Assembly: GCF_014863545.1 (NCBI RefSeq)
Contig: NZ_CP062260.1
Span: forward strand, 1,240,001 to 1,304,000
DNA from: Paenibacillus sp. JNUCC32
Lineage (GTDB): Bacteria; Bacillota; Bacilli; Paenibacillales; Paenibacillaceae
Direction: 5' to 3'
DNA length: 64,000 nucleotides
A model generated the notes under the pieces. That model searched no databases and had not been told where the DNA came from. It saw only the letters and a program-made list of their open reading frames with translations. Shown here one piece after another: positions 17,981-26,303 of this stretch. The first letter of the stretch is position 1. Every line of letters begins with the position of its first letter. The position numbers and the translations under genes are program-made.

Positions 17981-19360
17981 TTGGAAATGACAGCCACGAT
18001 TCGCGAACAAATGGAAGAGTTTCTACATAAGAACGAAATGACGATTAATCGGTTTGCAGAAATATCGGAGGTCAACAGCGGCACACTCAGCAATATTCTG
18101 AATGGGAACCGCCCGATTTCCATGCAGCAACTGGACCGAATTACGTCAGGCATGGGTCTGGAAGAGGGTTATTTCTACGAGTTGTACATAGATGAATGTA
18201 TTTTTCATGCTACGCCGGATTGGCGTCGATTGGGACCGTTTCTTCACAGGTGCGCGGAACTGGGGAAGCTGGATTGTTTGGACAAGGCTGTCCGAATGAC
18301 GATGGATAATATTTCTTACTCCCCGCTGCTCTTTGAAACAGCCGAGGTTTTTTTCAAAGAGGGAAAGCATGAGGCGGCCGTGCTGCTCTACAGGAGTGTG
18401 GCTGAGAGCGAAAGATTCCAGCATTCGGAGCGGCTGGCCCTTTGTCAGTATCGGTTGTTTACGCTTGGGCTTACGGATGATCAGGAAATGAATTCGCGGG
18501 CTGCAGTATACTTCGAACCTTATATTGATCGATTAGATGAAGTTTATGCGCTAAAAGAGCTTATTAACTTAAATGTATCGTTAAATAGGTGGAGCAAAGT
18601 TGAAGAGTTAGCCCATAAGATGGGAAGAATTGCCTCAATTCAGTATCAATTTGAAGTAGGAAGGGTTGGACAAGAAGTTAGTGGGAAGAAACCAGTTGTG
18701 TTCTATATGTTATATTCATACTTAGTAAAAGCCACTGTTTGTTATGAACGTGGAGAAATTGATTTAGCATTGGAATATGTTTCAATGTACTCCGAACCGG
18801 AATGGCTCAAAGAACAGCCAAATGAAGAAGAGCGTCGTATTATTAATCAATTTAATGAGTGGGCGGAAGCAAACAGATTTCTTTATAAACTAATGGCTGG
18901 AAATAACGGAGCTCTTTCTGAATATGTAAATTACATTGCTGATAAGGAAGACGAAATATTTCTTGCAATTTGTAATATCATGATTGCTGCAAATAGATAT
19001 CAACTGCAAGTTGACCATATTTTAGAAAGATTTAAGGGATATATTGAATTCAAAGAGCAACGGAATCATATAGGGGAAATTATTCAACAAATTACTGCTG
19101 ATCGATATACAAGGTTGTTAACAGAATTGGGAATATATTATTTGAATTTAAAGCACTTTGAAAAAGGGTTACAATTTATTTTAGAAAGTTTACAGCAATC
19201 AATAGCTATAAACAATGACAATGGAATGTTAAGATGTATGGCATTATTTGAACAATTCCGAGAGTTTTCTACAATTGACTTACAACAAAAATATAGAAAA
19301 TTAGTATGTGAAGTACAGAAGTTGAATGAAGAAAAAATAGGTCTTGCCCTTAAGTATTAA
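17981..19360 (+). CDS. RRNPP-type peptide-responsive regulator (HTH plus helical repeats)
   Basis: A 459-residue protein with an N-terminal HTH_3-like DNA-binding domain (residues about 6-60: MTINRFAEISEVNSGTLSNI, LNGNRPISMQQLDRIT) followed by an all-helical, TPR-like region to the end. This architecture and length match RRNPP regulators (PlcR, NprR, AimR, Rgg, and the AloR receptors of Paenibacillus), which bind a re-imported peptide in the helical domain. A 48-codon exported peptide gene follows 193 bases downstream. The start is a TTG at 17981 with GGAGGGTGGTG upstream; the paralogue at 19934 uses TTG at the same point. GC content falls sharply inside the gene, from 33 G/C in 60 bases at 18241-18300 to 19 in 60 at 18541-18600. 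The target genes are unknown. Confidence 0.82.
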   Translation: MEMTATIREQMEEFLHKNEMTINRFAEISEVNSGTLSNILNGNRPISMQQLDRITSGMGLEEGYFYELYIDECIFHATPDWRRLGPFLHRCAELGKLDCLDKAVRMTMDNISYSPLLFETAEVFFKEGKHEAAVLLYRSVAESERFQHSERLALCQYRLFTLGLTDDQEMNSRAAVYFEPYIDRLDEVYALKELINLNVSLNRWSKVEELAHKMGRIASIQYQFEVGRVGQEVSGKKPVVFYMLYSYLVKATVCYERGEIDLALEYVSMYSEPEWLKEQPNEEERRIINQFNEWAEANRFLYKLMAGNNGALSEYVNYIADKEDEIFLAICNIMIAANRYQLQVDHILERFKGYIEFKEQRNHIGEIIQQITADRYTRLLTELGIYYLNLKHFEKGLQFILESLQQSIAINNDNGMLRCMALFEQFREFSTIDLQQKYRKLVCEVQKLNEEKIGLALKY

Positions 19361-19474
19361 CTAAGAAAATCTCTTATCTTAATCTTCAGTCTAGATTTTT
19401 GTTATCATAATGTAGCATAATTATCTTGGAAAGCCTGGTAGATTCTATTACAATTATACAAGGCGTAATTCGTG

Positions 19475-19530
19475 AATATTTGCGAAGTTTCGTCGTATTC
19501 CACTAGATTGAACAAAAAATGCGATAAAAT
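19475..19530 (+). promoter_or_regulatory. Putative peptide-gene promoter region
   Basis: TAAAAT at 19525-19530 could be a -10 box, but no -35 box is found 16-18 bases upstream, which would suit activator dependence. AATATTTG (19475-19482), shared with the receptor-leader element, lies in a partial dyad (TTCG, 3 bases, ATAT, 3 bases, CGAA) about 45 bases upstream. Weak evidence. Confidence 0.3.
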
Positions 19531-19553
19531 CAATTTGCGAGGTGAATACATTA

Positions 19554-19700
19554 ATGAAAAGAAGATTGGCTTCTCTATTTATCCTCTGTAGCATTATTTT
19601 AACGATTGCAACTCCAAGTTTAATTGTAAATGCAGAAAGTAATATCCCTAATAATGAAATGATGAAGTCTTTAAGTAATCATGGAATAGGAACAACTTAA
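19554..19700 (+). CDS. Exported signalling-peptide precursor (Phr/AloP-like)
   Basis: A 48-residue precursor. Residues 1-27 form a classical signal peptide: basic MKRR, a hydrophobic core (LASLFILCSIILTIA) and a VNA-type cleavage site before Glu28. The remaining 21 residues are polar (ESNIPNNEMMKS then LSNHGIGTT), like the pro-peptides of Phr, NprX and AloP, whose mature signal is the last 5-10 residues. Here SNHGIGTT or a shorter tail is the likely mature peptide (inference). GAGGTGA lies 9 bases before the ATG, and a terminator follows at 19761. Its position directly after the receptor gene, on the same strand, is the standard layout for receptor/peptide pairs. Confidence 0.8.
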   Translation: MKRRLASLFILCSIILTIATPSLIVNAESNIPNNEMMKSLSNHGIGTT

Positions 19701-19760
19701 GTTTTTAATGCTTGCTTTTAGCTATCTACATAATTTTATAGAAGATGATCTTCATAATGT

Positions 19761-19793
19761 GATGACTTCGGATATTCTGAAGTCATCTTTTAT
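19761..19793 (+). terminator. Terminator after the peptide gene
   Basis: GATGACTTC and GAAGTCATC form a 9-bp stem with a 9-base loop, followed by TTTTATTTG. Confidence 0.85.
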
Positions 19794-19862
19794 TTGTATC
19801 TTGATCATTGAAGTGAGGAAGGAATCTAAACTATTTATTTCAGATTTACCTCTTAAAAATGG

Positions 19863-19909
19863 TTGATTCTAATGTTATAAAATAATAGCATTTAATTACT
19901 AATATTTGG
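19863..19909 (+). promoter_or_regulatory. Promoter and conserved leader element of receptor gene 2
   Basis: TTGATT (19863-19868), 17 bases, TAGCAT (19886-19891). The 13-base TACTAATATTTGG at 19897-19909 is identical to the element before receptor gene 1 and sits 24 bases before the TTG start. Confidence 0.55.
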
Positions 19910-19933
19910 TTTTCCATCTGGGGGTGTTGTTAC

Positions 19934-21313
19934 TTGGAGACGACAGCCACGATTCGCGGAGAAATAGTAAGGTATTTGCAGAATCATCGTATGACGATTA
20001 ACCAATTCGCCAGGATATCCGGCATCAACAGCGGAACACTTAGTAATATCTTGAATGGTAATCGTCCCATGTCTATGAACCAGTTAGACTGGATTACCGA
20101 AGGGATGGAGTTTGAAGAGGGGCACTTCTATGAACTTTACATAACGGAAAGTATTTTTCGTACCACTCCGGATTGGCGGAGGCTTGGGCCTTTTCTTGAG
20201 CGGTGTGCTGAACTGGATAAATTGGATTGTTTGCATAGAGCAGCACGAATGACGTTGGAAAATATCATTTACGTACCAATGCTTTTCGATATGGCGGAGT
20301 TGTTTTTTAAAGAAGAAAAGCATAAAGCTGCTGCATTGCTTTATGAATGTGTGGCTGAAAGTGAAAAATTCCAACATTCAGAAAGGCTTGCACTATGTCA
20401 CTATCGTCTCTTTATGGTGGGGTTAAGTGATAACGTGGATGATAACTTAAAACTGGCAGTATCATTTGAGCAATATATCAATAGGTTAGATGAAAATTAC
20501 CAATTAGACGCATATAGAAAACTTATTAATGTGAACATTTCACTTCTACGGTGGGATACTGTGGAAGTCCTGGCTAAAAAAATGGGTCAAATAGCAAGAC
20601 TGCAATATAAGAATAACTTTAACTCTGCAATCATGAATGATGAACAGGAAAAGCCTATAGTTTTTTACATACTCTATTCATTTCTCATTCTGGCGAGTGT
20701 CTGTCGTGAATCTGGAAACTTTGGAGAAGCATTAAGTTACCTGTCCCTGTATGAGAACCCGGATTGGATAAAGACACCCTCAGAACAGGAAATAATAATT
20801 ATTAAACAGTTTAAAGAATGGGCGAGAGCGAATCGCTACCTATATAGGTTAATGTCTGGACATTCTGACGCTCTTTCTGAATATGTAAACTATGTTGAAT
20901 CTAGAACTGATGAAATTTTTCCGGCCTTATGCAATATTGTGGTAGCAGCTAATCGACATCGCATCAACATCGATTATATTATAGAGCGGTTTCGGGAGTA
21001 TCTAATATATAAACCACAACGAAATCAACTAGGCAAGGTAAGTGAGCAAGTTACGATGAATCAACATGCTCGCCTCCTTACCGAGCTAGGCATATACTAT
21101 TTGAACTCCAAAAAGTTTAACCGTGGTTTAGTTTATATCGTTGACAGCATGGAGTACTCGATAAAAATCAATAGTGACAGAGGGATGCTGCGGTGCATGG
21201 GGATCTTTGAGCAGTTCCGCCATGCTGCAACCGAGGATATACTAAAACGGTATAATGAACTGATTCGCGATGTCCAAAAATTATCCGTGTATGCCTGGAG
21301 CCCGATTGTGTAG
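19934..21313 (+). CDS. Second RRNPP-type regulator, paralogue of 17981-19360
   Basis: A 459-residue protein of the same length and architecture as the first receptor: HTH at residues about 6-60 (MTINQFARISGINSGTLSNI, LNGNRPMSMNQLDWIT) and a helical-repeat domain. Long identical blocks (TPDWRRLGPFL, FQHSERLALC, LLTELGIYYLN, GMLRCM) show recent common origin, while the middle (about residues 165-330) differs most. The TTG start has CTGGGGGTG upstream. No exported-peptide frame follows it in the 143 bases before the next gene, so it is either an orphan receptor or responds to the peptide encoded at 19554. Its target genes are unknown. Confidence 0.8.
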   Translation: METTATIRGEIVRYLQNHRMTINQFARISGINSGTLSNILNGNRPMSMNQLDWITEGMEFEEGHFYELYITESIFRTTPDWRRLGPFLERCAELDKLDCLHRAARMTLENIIYVPMLFDMAELFFKEEKHKAAALLYECVAESEKFQHSERLALCHYRLFMVGLSDNVDDNLKLAVSFEQYINRLDENYQLDAYRKLINVNISLLRWDTVEVLAKKMGQIARLQYKNNFNSAIMNDEQEKPIVFYILYSFLILASVCRESGNFGEALSYLSLYENPDWIKTPSEQEIIIIKQFKEWARANRYLYRLMSGHSDALSEYVNYVESRTDEIFPALCNIVVAANRHRINIDYIIERFREYLIYKPQRNQLGKVSEQVTMNQHARLLTELGIYYLNSKKFNRGLVYIVDSMEYSIKINSDRGMLRCMGIFEQFRHAATEDILKRYNELIRDVQKLSVYAWSPIV

Positions 21314-21456
21314 GGCTCTTCGTGCGTCCATGCGTTATTACATGACATTGCCGCCAGGATGTTGACCTCCCGGGGCTATGGCCTAAAGTCCGGGTTTGTG
21401 ATAAACTCGGATAAGTTTATTTTTACATATCGCATGAAAAGTAAGGAGTCCATGTC

Positions 21457-22686
21457 ATGACATCAAGAACATCGATAGATCCAAACACCAATTCCACAGG
21501 GCGCACATGGTTGATCTTTGCAGGCATCATCCTTATTGCCATTAACCTCAGGGCGGCGATTACTTCGGTAGGTCCGCTGATCGGAATTATTCGAGAGGAT
21601 ACGGGAATTTCGAACACATTGGCAGGCATGCTGACAACGCTGCCGCTATTAGCCTTTGCTTTACTGTCGCCGATGGCGCCGGCCATGGCCAAAAAATGGG
21701 GACTGGAGACAACCCTTCTGCTGAGTATGGTCGTGCTGACTTTCGGCATCGGCATACGCTCGATATCGTCTCCCTACACGCTGTTGATAGGTACCGCATT
21801 TCTAGGTATGGCCATAGCCGTCGGGAACGTGCTGCTCCCGAGTCTGGTCAAGCGGGACTTCCCGCGCCATATCGGTTTGATGACAGGCACCTACTCCGCC
21901 TCGATGAACCTGCTCGCCGCGATTGCATCGGGGGTCAGCATTCCGCTGGCTACCCAAGCCGGGCTTGGTTGGCAGGGCTCCCTGTTAATTTGGGGATCCT
22001 TGTCCATATTGGCGATGATCGTATGGCTGATCCAACGCAGCAGTTCCGGAAAAACCGCTGAGGTCAGTTCGGCTGTCGGAAAGCAGCAGAGCGTGCTGAA
22101 GTCGCCGCTTGCTTGGTATATTACTTTATTTATGGGGCTTCAATCGTTTACGTTCTACGTGAACATCTCTTGGCTGCCAGAAATTCTGAGAAGCCAAGGC
22201 ATGGATTACGGCGCCGCAGGATGGATGCTCTCGATTCTCCAATTTGTCAGCTTGCCATTTTCCTTCATCATTCCAGTCCTGGCCGGCCGGAATCCGAACC
22301 AGCGCGTACTGGTAACGATCTCTGCATTGTCCATGCTGATCGGTTATGCCGGTTTGTTATCCGGCATGTCTTCATTGAATCTCCTATGGGTGATGCTGGT
22401 AGGTATTTCGGGCGGGGCGAATTTCAGTTTGTCCCTGATGTTCTTCACCCTTCGTACCAAAACGGCCCACGAAGCCGCCGCGTTATCGGGCATGGCCCAG
22501 TCGCTGGGTTATTTGCTGGCTGCCGTCGGTCCGATGCTGATCGGGTTCCTGCATGACGCAACGGGAGGGTGGAAGGTGCCTCTGACGGTGCTGTCCGCCG
22601 TCGTCGTGGTGTTGTTCATCTTTGGTTTTGGGGCAGCGAAGCCAGGTTATCTGTCCGTTCCGGACGAAACGAAGACGGAGGCTTAA
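21457..22686 (+). CDS. MFS transporter, CynX/NimT family
   Basis: A 409-residue, twelve-helix major facilitator. Features of the cyanate/2-nitroimidazole (CynX/NimT) group are IILIAINLRAAITSVGPLIG in helix 1, TLAGMLTTLPLLAFALLSP, VGNVLLPSLVKRDFP and the second-half SLSLMFFTLRTKTAHEAAALSGMAQSLGYLLAA. Such proteins export small organic anions or drugs; the substrate is unknown. The start at 21457 has AAGGAG 8 bases upstream. It is a single gene with its own terminator at 22738. GC content returns to that of the bulk sequence here, marking the right edge of the receptor island. Confidence 0.9.
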   Translation: MTSRTSIDPNTNSTGRTWLIFAGIILIAINLRAAITSVGPLIGIIREDTGISNTLAGMLTTLPLLAFALLSPMAPAMAKKWGLETTLLLSMVVLTFGIGIRSISSPYTLLIGTAFLGMAIAVGNVLLPSLVKRDFPRHIGLMTGTYSASMNLLAAIASGVSIPLATQAGLGWQGSLLIWGSLSILAMIVWLIQRSSSGKTAEVSSAVGKQQSVLKSPLAWYITLFMGLQSFTFYVNISWLPEILRSQGMDYGAAGWMLSILQFVSLPFSFIIPVLAGRNPNQRVLVTISALSMLIGYAGLLSGMSSLNLLWVMLVGISGGANFSLSLMFFTLRTKTAHEAAALSGMAQSLGYLLAAVGPMLIGFLHDATGGWKVPLTVLSAVVVVLFIFGFGAAKPGYLSVPDETKTEA

Positions 22687-22737
22687 AGCTGCAGAAGTCA
22701 GCATCTGGTGATGCATCATGCTATTAGAACGATATGA

Positions 22738-22781
22738 AGAGCGATCCATGGAGATACTCCAGTTGGATCGCTCTTTTTTTA
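22738..22781 (+). terminator. Terminator after the CynX-like transporter
   Basis: AGAGCGATCCA and TGGATCGCTCT form a perfect 11-bp stem with a 15-base loop, followed by TTTTTTT. Confidence 0.92.
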
Positions 22782-22824
22782 ATGCATGTGCGGACTTTCA
22801 CGCGAAGCATTCAAGTCTGAAAAA

Positions 22825-22841
22825 TTTACATTGCGTTTACA
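22825..22841 (+). promoter_or_regulatory. Two TTTACA repeats, 11 bases apart, upstream of chrA
   Basis: TTTACATTGCGTTTACA: two perfect TTTACA hexamers with a 5-base spacer. Each could be half of a PhoP-type direct-repeat site, but no further repeat follows. TATACT at 22872-22877 could be the chrA -10 box. Confidence 0.3.
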
Positions 22842-22969
22842 TAAATGGGTAGATTGATCATGAGAATATGGTATACTCTGAAATTTGATAAAGATGATCT
22901 GTATACTTAAGACTGAACGGGTTAAGAGTTCTATCACATTACACCAAGCAAACGGGGAGCGATGGTATC

Positions 22970-24199
22970 TTGAATCTACAGACACATAAAGAGCAAACAC
23001 AGTCTCAAGTTGGCAACAGACAACCGTCCGGAAGGTGGCGTGCGCTCGGCGAAACCTGGTGGACTGCTCTGCAGCTGGGACTTACTTCATTTGGCGGGCC
23101 GATTGCCCATCTCGGATACTTTCACCAGACCTACGTACGGCGCAAACAATGGCTGGATGAGAAAAGCTACGCGGATCTGGTGGCCTTGGCCCAGTTCCTT
23201 CCCGGACCTGCCAGCAGCCAGGTAGGCATTGGCGTTGGGGTTATGAGAGCCGGACTCTGGGGCGGACTTGTCGCCTGGCTCGGCTTCACGCTGCCGTCCG
23301 TGCTCATGCTTATGATTTTTGCCTATCTGATGCAAACCTTCGATCCCGGCTCGGCAGGCTGGATTCAGGGACTTAAAATCGTCGCGGTAGCCATCGTAGC
23401 GCAAGCGGTGCTCGGTATGGCAGGAAAGCTGGCCTCAGGCCCTGTCCGGGCAGCTTTAGCGTTAATCGCCATGGCCGTCGTGCTGCTGTGGCAGAGTCCC
23501 GTGTCTCAAGTGACGGTGATCGCTCTAGCCGGCCTATCGGGATTGTGGCTGTTCAAACGTCAAGCAAACGAAGAGGCAACACCCGAGATGAAAATGCCGA
23601 TCGGACGGAGAGCCGGACTCTTTTGCCTGGGAGCGTTTGTCGTTCTGTTAGTAGGTCTCCCGCTCCTTAAAGGGATAACCGATAATGGATGGGTAGCCAT
23701 TGTGGACAGCTTCTACCGTGCCGGATCGCTTGTATTCGGCGGAGGGCATGTCGTTCTTCCGCTGCTGGAAAGCGAGACGGTACTGAACGGATGGATGTCT
23801 AAAGAGGATTTTCTAACCGGTTACGGGGCGACACAAGCGGTTCCTGGCCCGTTGTTTACATTTGCCGCTTATCTTGGGGTCCTGATTCAGGGAATACCCG
23901 GAGGCATCGTTGCCACGCTTGCCATCTTTCTGCCCGGATTTCTGCTCATTGTAGGAGCCATGCCATTCTGGAACTTTATCAGAAGAAACCCGAAACTGCA
24001 GGGCATGCTGACAGGCATGAACGCGGCTGTGGTCGGAATTCTGCTGGCCGCTTTGTACCATCCCATATGGACTTCCTCCATCCACGGCCCGCTTGAATTT
24101 GTGATCGGCGCGGGACTGTTCGGGATGCTGATGTTCTGGAAGAGTCCCCCGTGGCTAGTTGTCATCATTGGCGCATTAGCAGGACAGTTTCTCCTGTAA
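22970..24199 (+). CDS. chrA: Chromate transporter, two-domain ChrA
   Basis: A 409-residue member of the CHR family with two homologous halves, as in the long ChrA proteins that export chromate by proton-linked antiport. The N-half motif is LGLTSFGGPIAHLGYFHQTY and then FLPGPASSQVGIGVGV; the C-half motif is AGSLVFGGGHVVLPLLE then GYGATQAVPGPLFTFAAYLG. The start is a TTG at 22970 with GGGGAGCG about 10 bases upstream; this start is less certain. Monocistronic. A weak hairpin follows at 24216. Chromate efflux is the family role; the actual substrate may also be another oxyanion such as sulfate. Confidence 0.92.
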   Translation: MNLQTHKEQTQSQVGNRQPSGRWRALGETWWTALQLGLTSFGGPIAHLGYFHQTYVRRKQWLDEKSYADLVALAQFLPGPASSQVGIGVGVMRAGLWGGLVAWLGFTLPSVLMLMIFAYLMQTFDPGSAGWIQGLKIVAVAIVAQAVLGMAGKLASGPVRAALALIAMAVVLLWQSPVSQVTVIALAGLSGLWLFKRQANEEATPEMKMPIGRRAGLFCLGAFVVLLVGLPLLKGITDNGWVAIVDSFYRAGSLVFGGGHVVLPLLESETVLNGWMSKEDFLTGYGATQAVPGPLFTFAAYLGVLIQGIPGGIVATLAIFLPGFLLIVGAMPFWNFIRRNPKLQGMLTGMNAAVVGILLAALYHPIWTSSIHGPLEFVIGAGLFGMLMFWKSPPWLVVIIGALAGQFLL

Positions 24200-24215
24200 A
24201 GGCCTTATTGAATAG

Positions 24216-24245
24216 CCCTCGGCATGATGTGCCGGGGGTTATTTG
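24216..24245 (+). terminator. Terminator-like hairpin after chrA
   Basis: CCCTCGGCA and TGCCGGGGG form a 9-bp stem (one G-U pair) with a 5-base loop, followed by TTATTTG. Confidence 0.65.
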
Positions 24246-24370
24246 ATTGATCAGGAGTAAATCGCATCGGATTGGTTAAATATTAGGGTGTATCTCTATT
24301 CGGGAAGCATGCGTTGATCACAAGAGTTTTTAGCTCTTAATTCGATACAGAAATGAGTGGATAAACCTAC

Positions 24371-25303
24371 ATGATGGACAGAGACGTGAAAGATTGCATT
24401 ATTGTTGGCGGCGGAATTGCAGGTCTGCAGGCAGCTATACAACTGGGACGGTATTCGGCCTACGATGTACTGGTCATCGACCGGGGAACGGGGCGTTCCA
24501 CCATCTGCAAGAGCTACCGCAACATACTAGGATGGCCGGAAGGGGTGTCCGGTGAAGAGCTCAGACAGCGAGGGCGGAAGCAGGCGGAGGCCGTGGGCGT
24601 TGCGTTTGCAGCCGATGATATACGGAAGGCCGAACGGGATGAAGCGAAGTGTTTTGTGTTAACCGGTAAAGACGGAACCAGGTACAGGGCAAAAAGCATG
24701 CTGCTTGCAACAGGCTTGATGGATCGCTTTCCCAAGCTGCCGGGCCTGATGTCTACGCTAGGCACATCCGTTTTTGTATGTCCCGATTGCGATGGGTATG
24801 AAATTCAGGATCGAAAAACCGTTGTGCTGGGATCGGGCGATCCCGGTGCCAATATGTCCATTTTGTTATCCGAGCGGGCGAAGGAAATCATCTATGTCAA
24901 TCATGAGGGACAGCCGGCTTCGTCCGAGAACATGACGCAGTTAGCGAATCTTGGGATTCCGTATATAGAGAAAAGAGTAACCGAAATTCAGGAGGAAGGG
25001 GGCATCCTATCGGCTGTCGTGCTGGAAGACGGCAGCATCATCCGCGCGGAGCGCGGTTTCATTTCCTTTGGAGGGAACATGATCTATTCCGAATTGGCCG
25101 AGCAGTTGGGGGCGGAACTGGAGCACAACCGGCATGTGAAGACCGATCCCCGATCCAAAATGACGAACGTCGAACTGCTGTGGGCTGCAGGCGACCTGGG
25201 CGTCCATTCCGAATTAACCACCGTGGCGATGGGGGAAGGCGCAACGGCTGCGATCTGGATCCATAAAACGCTGAAAAAGATGACAAGCCAAGCCGTAACA
25301 TAA
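24371..25303 (+). CDS. Thioredoxin-reductase-like NAD(P)/FAD oxidoreductase
   Basis: A 310-residue flavoprotein. It has an FAD-binding Rossmann motif (IIVGGGIAGLQAA, residues about 10-22), a redox-active pair in VFVCPDCDGYE (C-x-x-C as in thioredoxin reductases), an NAD(P) motif VLGSGDPGANMS, which departs from the usual GGGDSA, and the terminal FAD motif LWAAGDLGVH. The changed second nucleotide motif suggests a TrxR-like enzyme with another partner rather than housekeeping TrxB. Either ATG at 24371 or the next codon could start. A long-loop hairpin ends the gene at 25361. Confidence 0.85.
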   Translation: MMDRDVKDCIIVGGGIAGLQAAIQLGRYSAYDVLVIDRGTGRSTICKSYRNILGWPEGVSGEELRQRGRKQAEAVGVAFAADDIRKAERDEAKCFVLTGKDGTRYRAKSMLLATGLMDRFPKLPGLMSTLGTSVFVCPDCDGYEIQDRKTVVLGSGDPGANMSILLSERAKEIIYVNHEGQPASSENMTQLANLGIPYIEKRVTEIQEEGGILSAVVLEDGSIIRAERGFISFGGNMIYSELAEQLGAELEHNRHVKTDPRSKMTNVELLWAAGDLGVHSELTTVAMGEGATAAIWIHKTLKKMTSQAVT

Positions 25304-25360
25304 TGTTATGAGCCAGGCTGGAATATTGGCATGGTCCAGGCCTTGACATGATGACTAAAG

Positions 25361-25420
25361 AACCCGCCTGATCGGGCACGGAATGTATGGAGCGATACCG
25401 TGGATCAAGGCGGGTTTTCT
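25361..25420 (+). terminator. Terminator after the TrxR-like gene
   Basis: AACCCGCCTGATC pairs with GATCAAGGCGGGTT (one extra base) across a 29-base loop, followed by TTCTGTG. Confidence 0.65.
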
Positions 25421-25468
25421 GTGCTATCAGCGGACTGTCACCTTGAATTCAAGTCGAGCGACTAGACG

Positions 25469-25771
25469 TTATGACAGACCGAATCTCGTGATATGATCTT
25501 CGAGTTTATATTTTTGCAGCAATTCCGTTTGCTTGGGACCGATCAGGTCAAAATGCGGGTATGGCTGGCGGTGATGGATATACTGCGGATTTAATCCATT
25601 GGATATGCACCAGTCCTTCAGGCGCTGAATATCCGAGCAGCCTACTTTGGTTACGGTATGAAACTCCGGAAACCGCTTGTCGTACCAATAATGGGTTAAA
25701 AACGCGATATCGCCTTTGGCGACTTTCTGTTTCCATTGCTGTAATTCCTGCTTCGAGATGCCGAATGCCAT
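25469..25771 (-). CDS. Conserved small protein, YneQ-like
   Basis: A 100-residue soluble protein starting MAFGISKQELQQWKQKVAKG, with FLTHYWYDKRFPEF, TVTKVGCSDIQRLKDWC and YPHFDLIGPKQTELL. From memory it resembles the Bacillus YneQ family, which has no assigned function. The conserved His, Asp, Cys and Trp residues could form an active or metal site, but nothing proves it. The start at 25771 has GAGGATGAG upstream; an upstream ATG at 25834 adds a segment unlike the family. It is transcribed alone against its neighbours. Confidence 0.78.
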   Translation of the reverse strand: MAFGISKQELQQWKQKVAKGDIAFLTHYWYDKRFPEFHTVTKVGCSDIQRLKDWCISNGLNPQYIHHRQPYPHFDLIGPKQTELLQKYKLEDHITRFGLS

Positions 25772-25919
25772 GTTAGTCTCATCCTCATTCGTATATTCAT
25801 TCTTCTCATTATACCAGCATATACTTGACTGCACCTACTTGTTTTCATAGCCTGGTGCTGCGAAGTCTGAAGCGCTGCCTTACCGTTGATCGGATCGATG
25901 TCGAAAGAGGGGGAACGTT

Positions 25920-26303
25920 ATGATACTGGAATCAGCCATTCTTTATATTAAACCTGGGCTGGCAAGCGAATTCGAAAGTGCCTTTCGGGAGGCTTCCGGC
26001 GTATTGTTATCCAAAAAGGGGTATGTAGGCCATGAACTTCACAAGTGCGTGGAGAACCGGGATGAATATATATTCCTTGTCCGCTGGAGCGGCATTAAGG
26101 ATCACCTGATCGGCTTCCGCGGGCACCCGGACTATAAGAAATGGGTTGCCTCTCTGGAACCGTTTTATGCAAAGGCGCCTGAGGTCAAGCATTATATCGA
26201 CATCCGGATCGACAGCCGAGAGCAGGCGGAATCGGAGCTGGCTAAACTGTTGATTCCGGAAAGCGGCTCGGATTCCGCCGAGGAAAACAGGCCGTCAGAA
26301 TAA
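25920..26303 (+). CDS. Antibiotic biosynthesis monooxygenase (ABM) domain protein
   Basis: A 127-residue protein with one ABM/dimeric alpha-beta barrel domain (residues 1-97): LESAILYIKPGLASEFESAF, then YVGHELHKCVENRDEYIFLV, IGFRGHPDYKKWV and HYIDI. Such small dimers are cofactor-free monooxygenases, haem-degrading enzymes or ligand binders; the residues shown do not decide which. A charged tail (residues 98-127) is not part of the fold. The start at 25920 has GAGGGGGAA upstream. The next 225 bases (26304-26528) hold no clear gene; a short hairpin (AGCCGTCC/GGACGGCT) is the only structure seen. Confidence 0.85.
   Translation: MILESAILYIKPGLASEFESAFREASGVLLSKKGYVGHELHKCVENRDEYIFLVRWSGIKDHLIGFRGHPDYKKWVASLEPFYAKAPEVKHYIDIRIDSREQAESELAKLLIPESGSDSAEENRPSE

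Noticed and set aside
21314..21456. Peptide gene after the second receptor
   Set aside because: Only an 11-codon frame (MRYYMTLPPGC) without a hydrophobic core or ribosome site is found.
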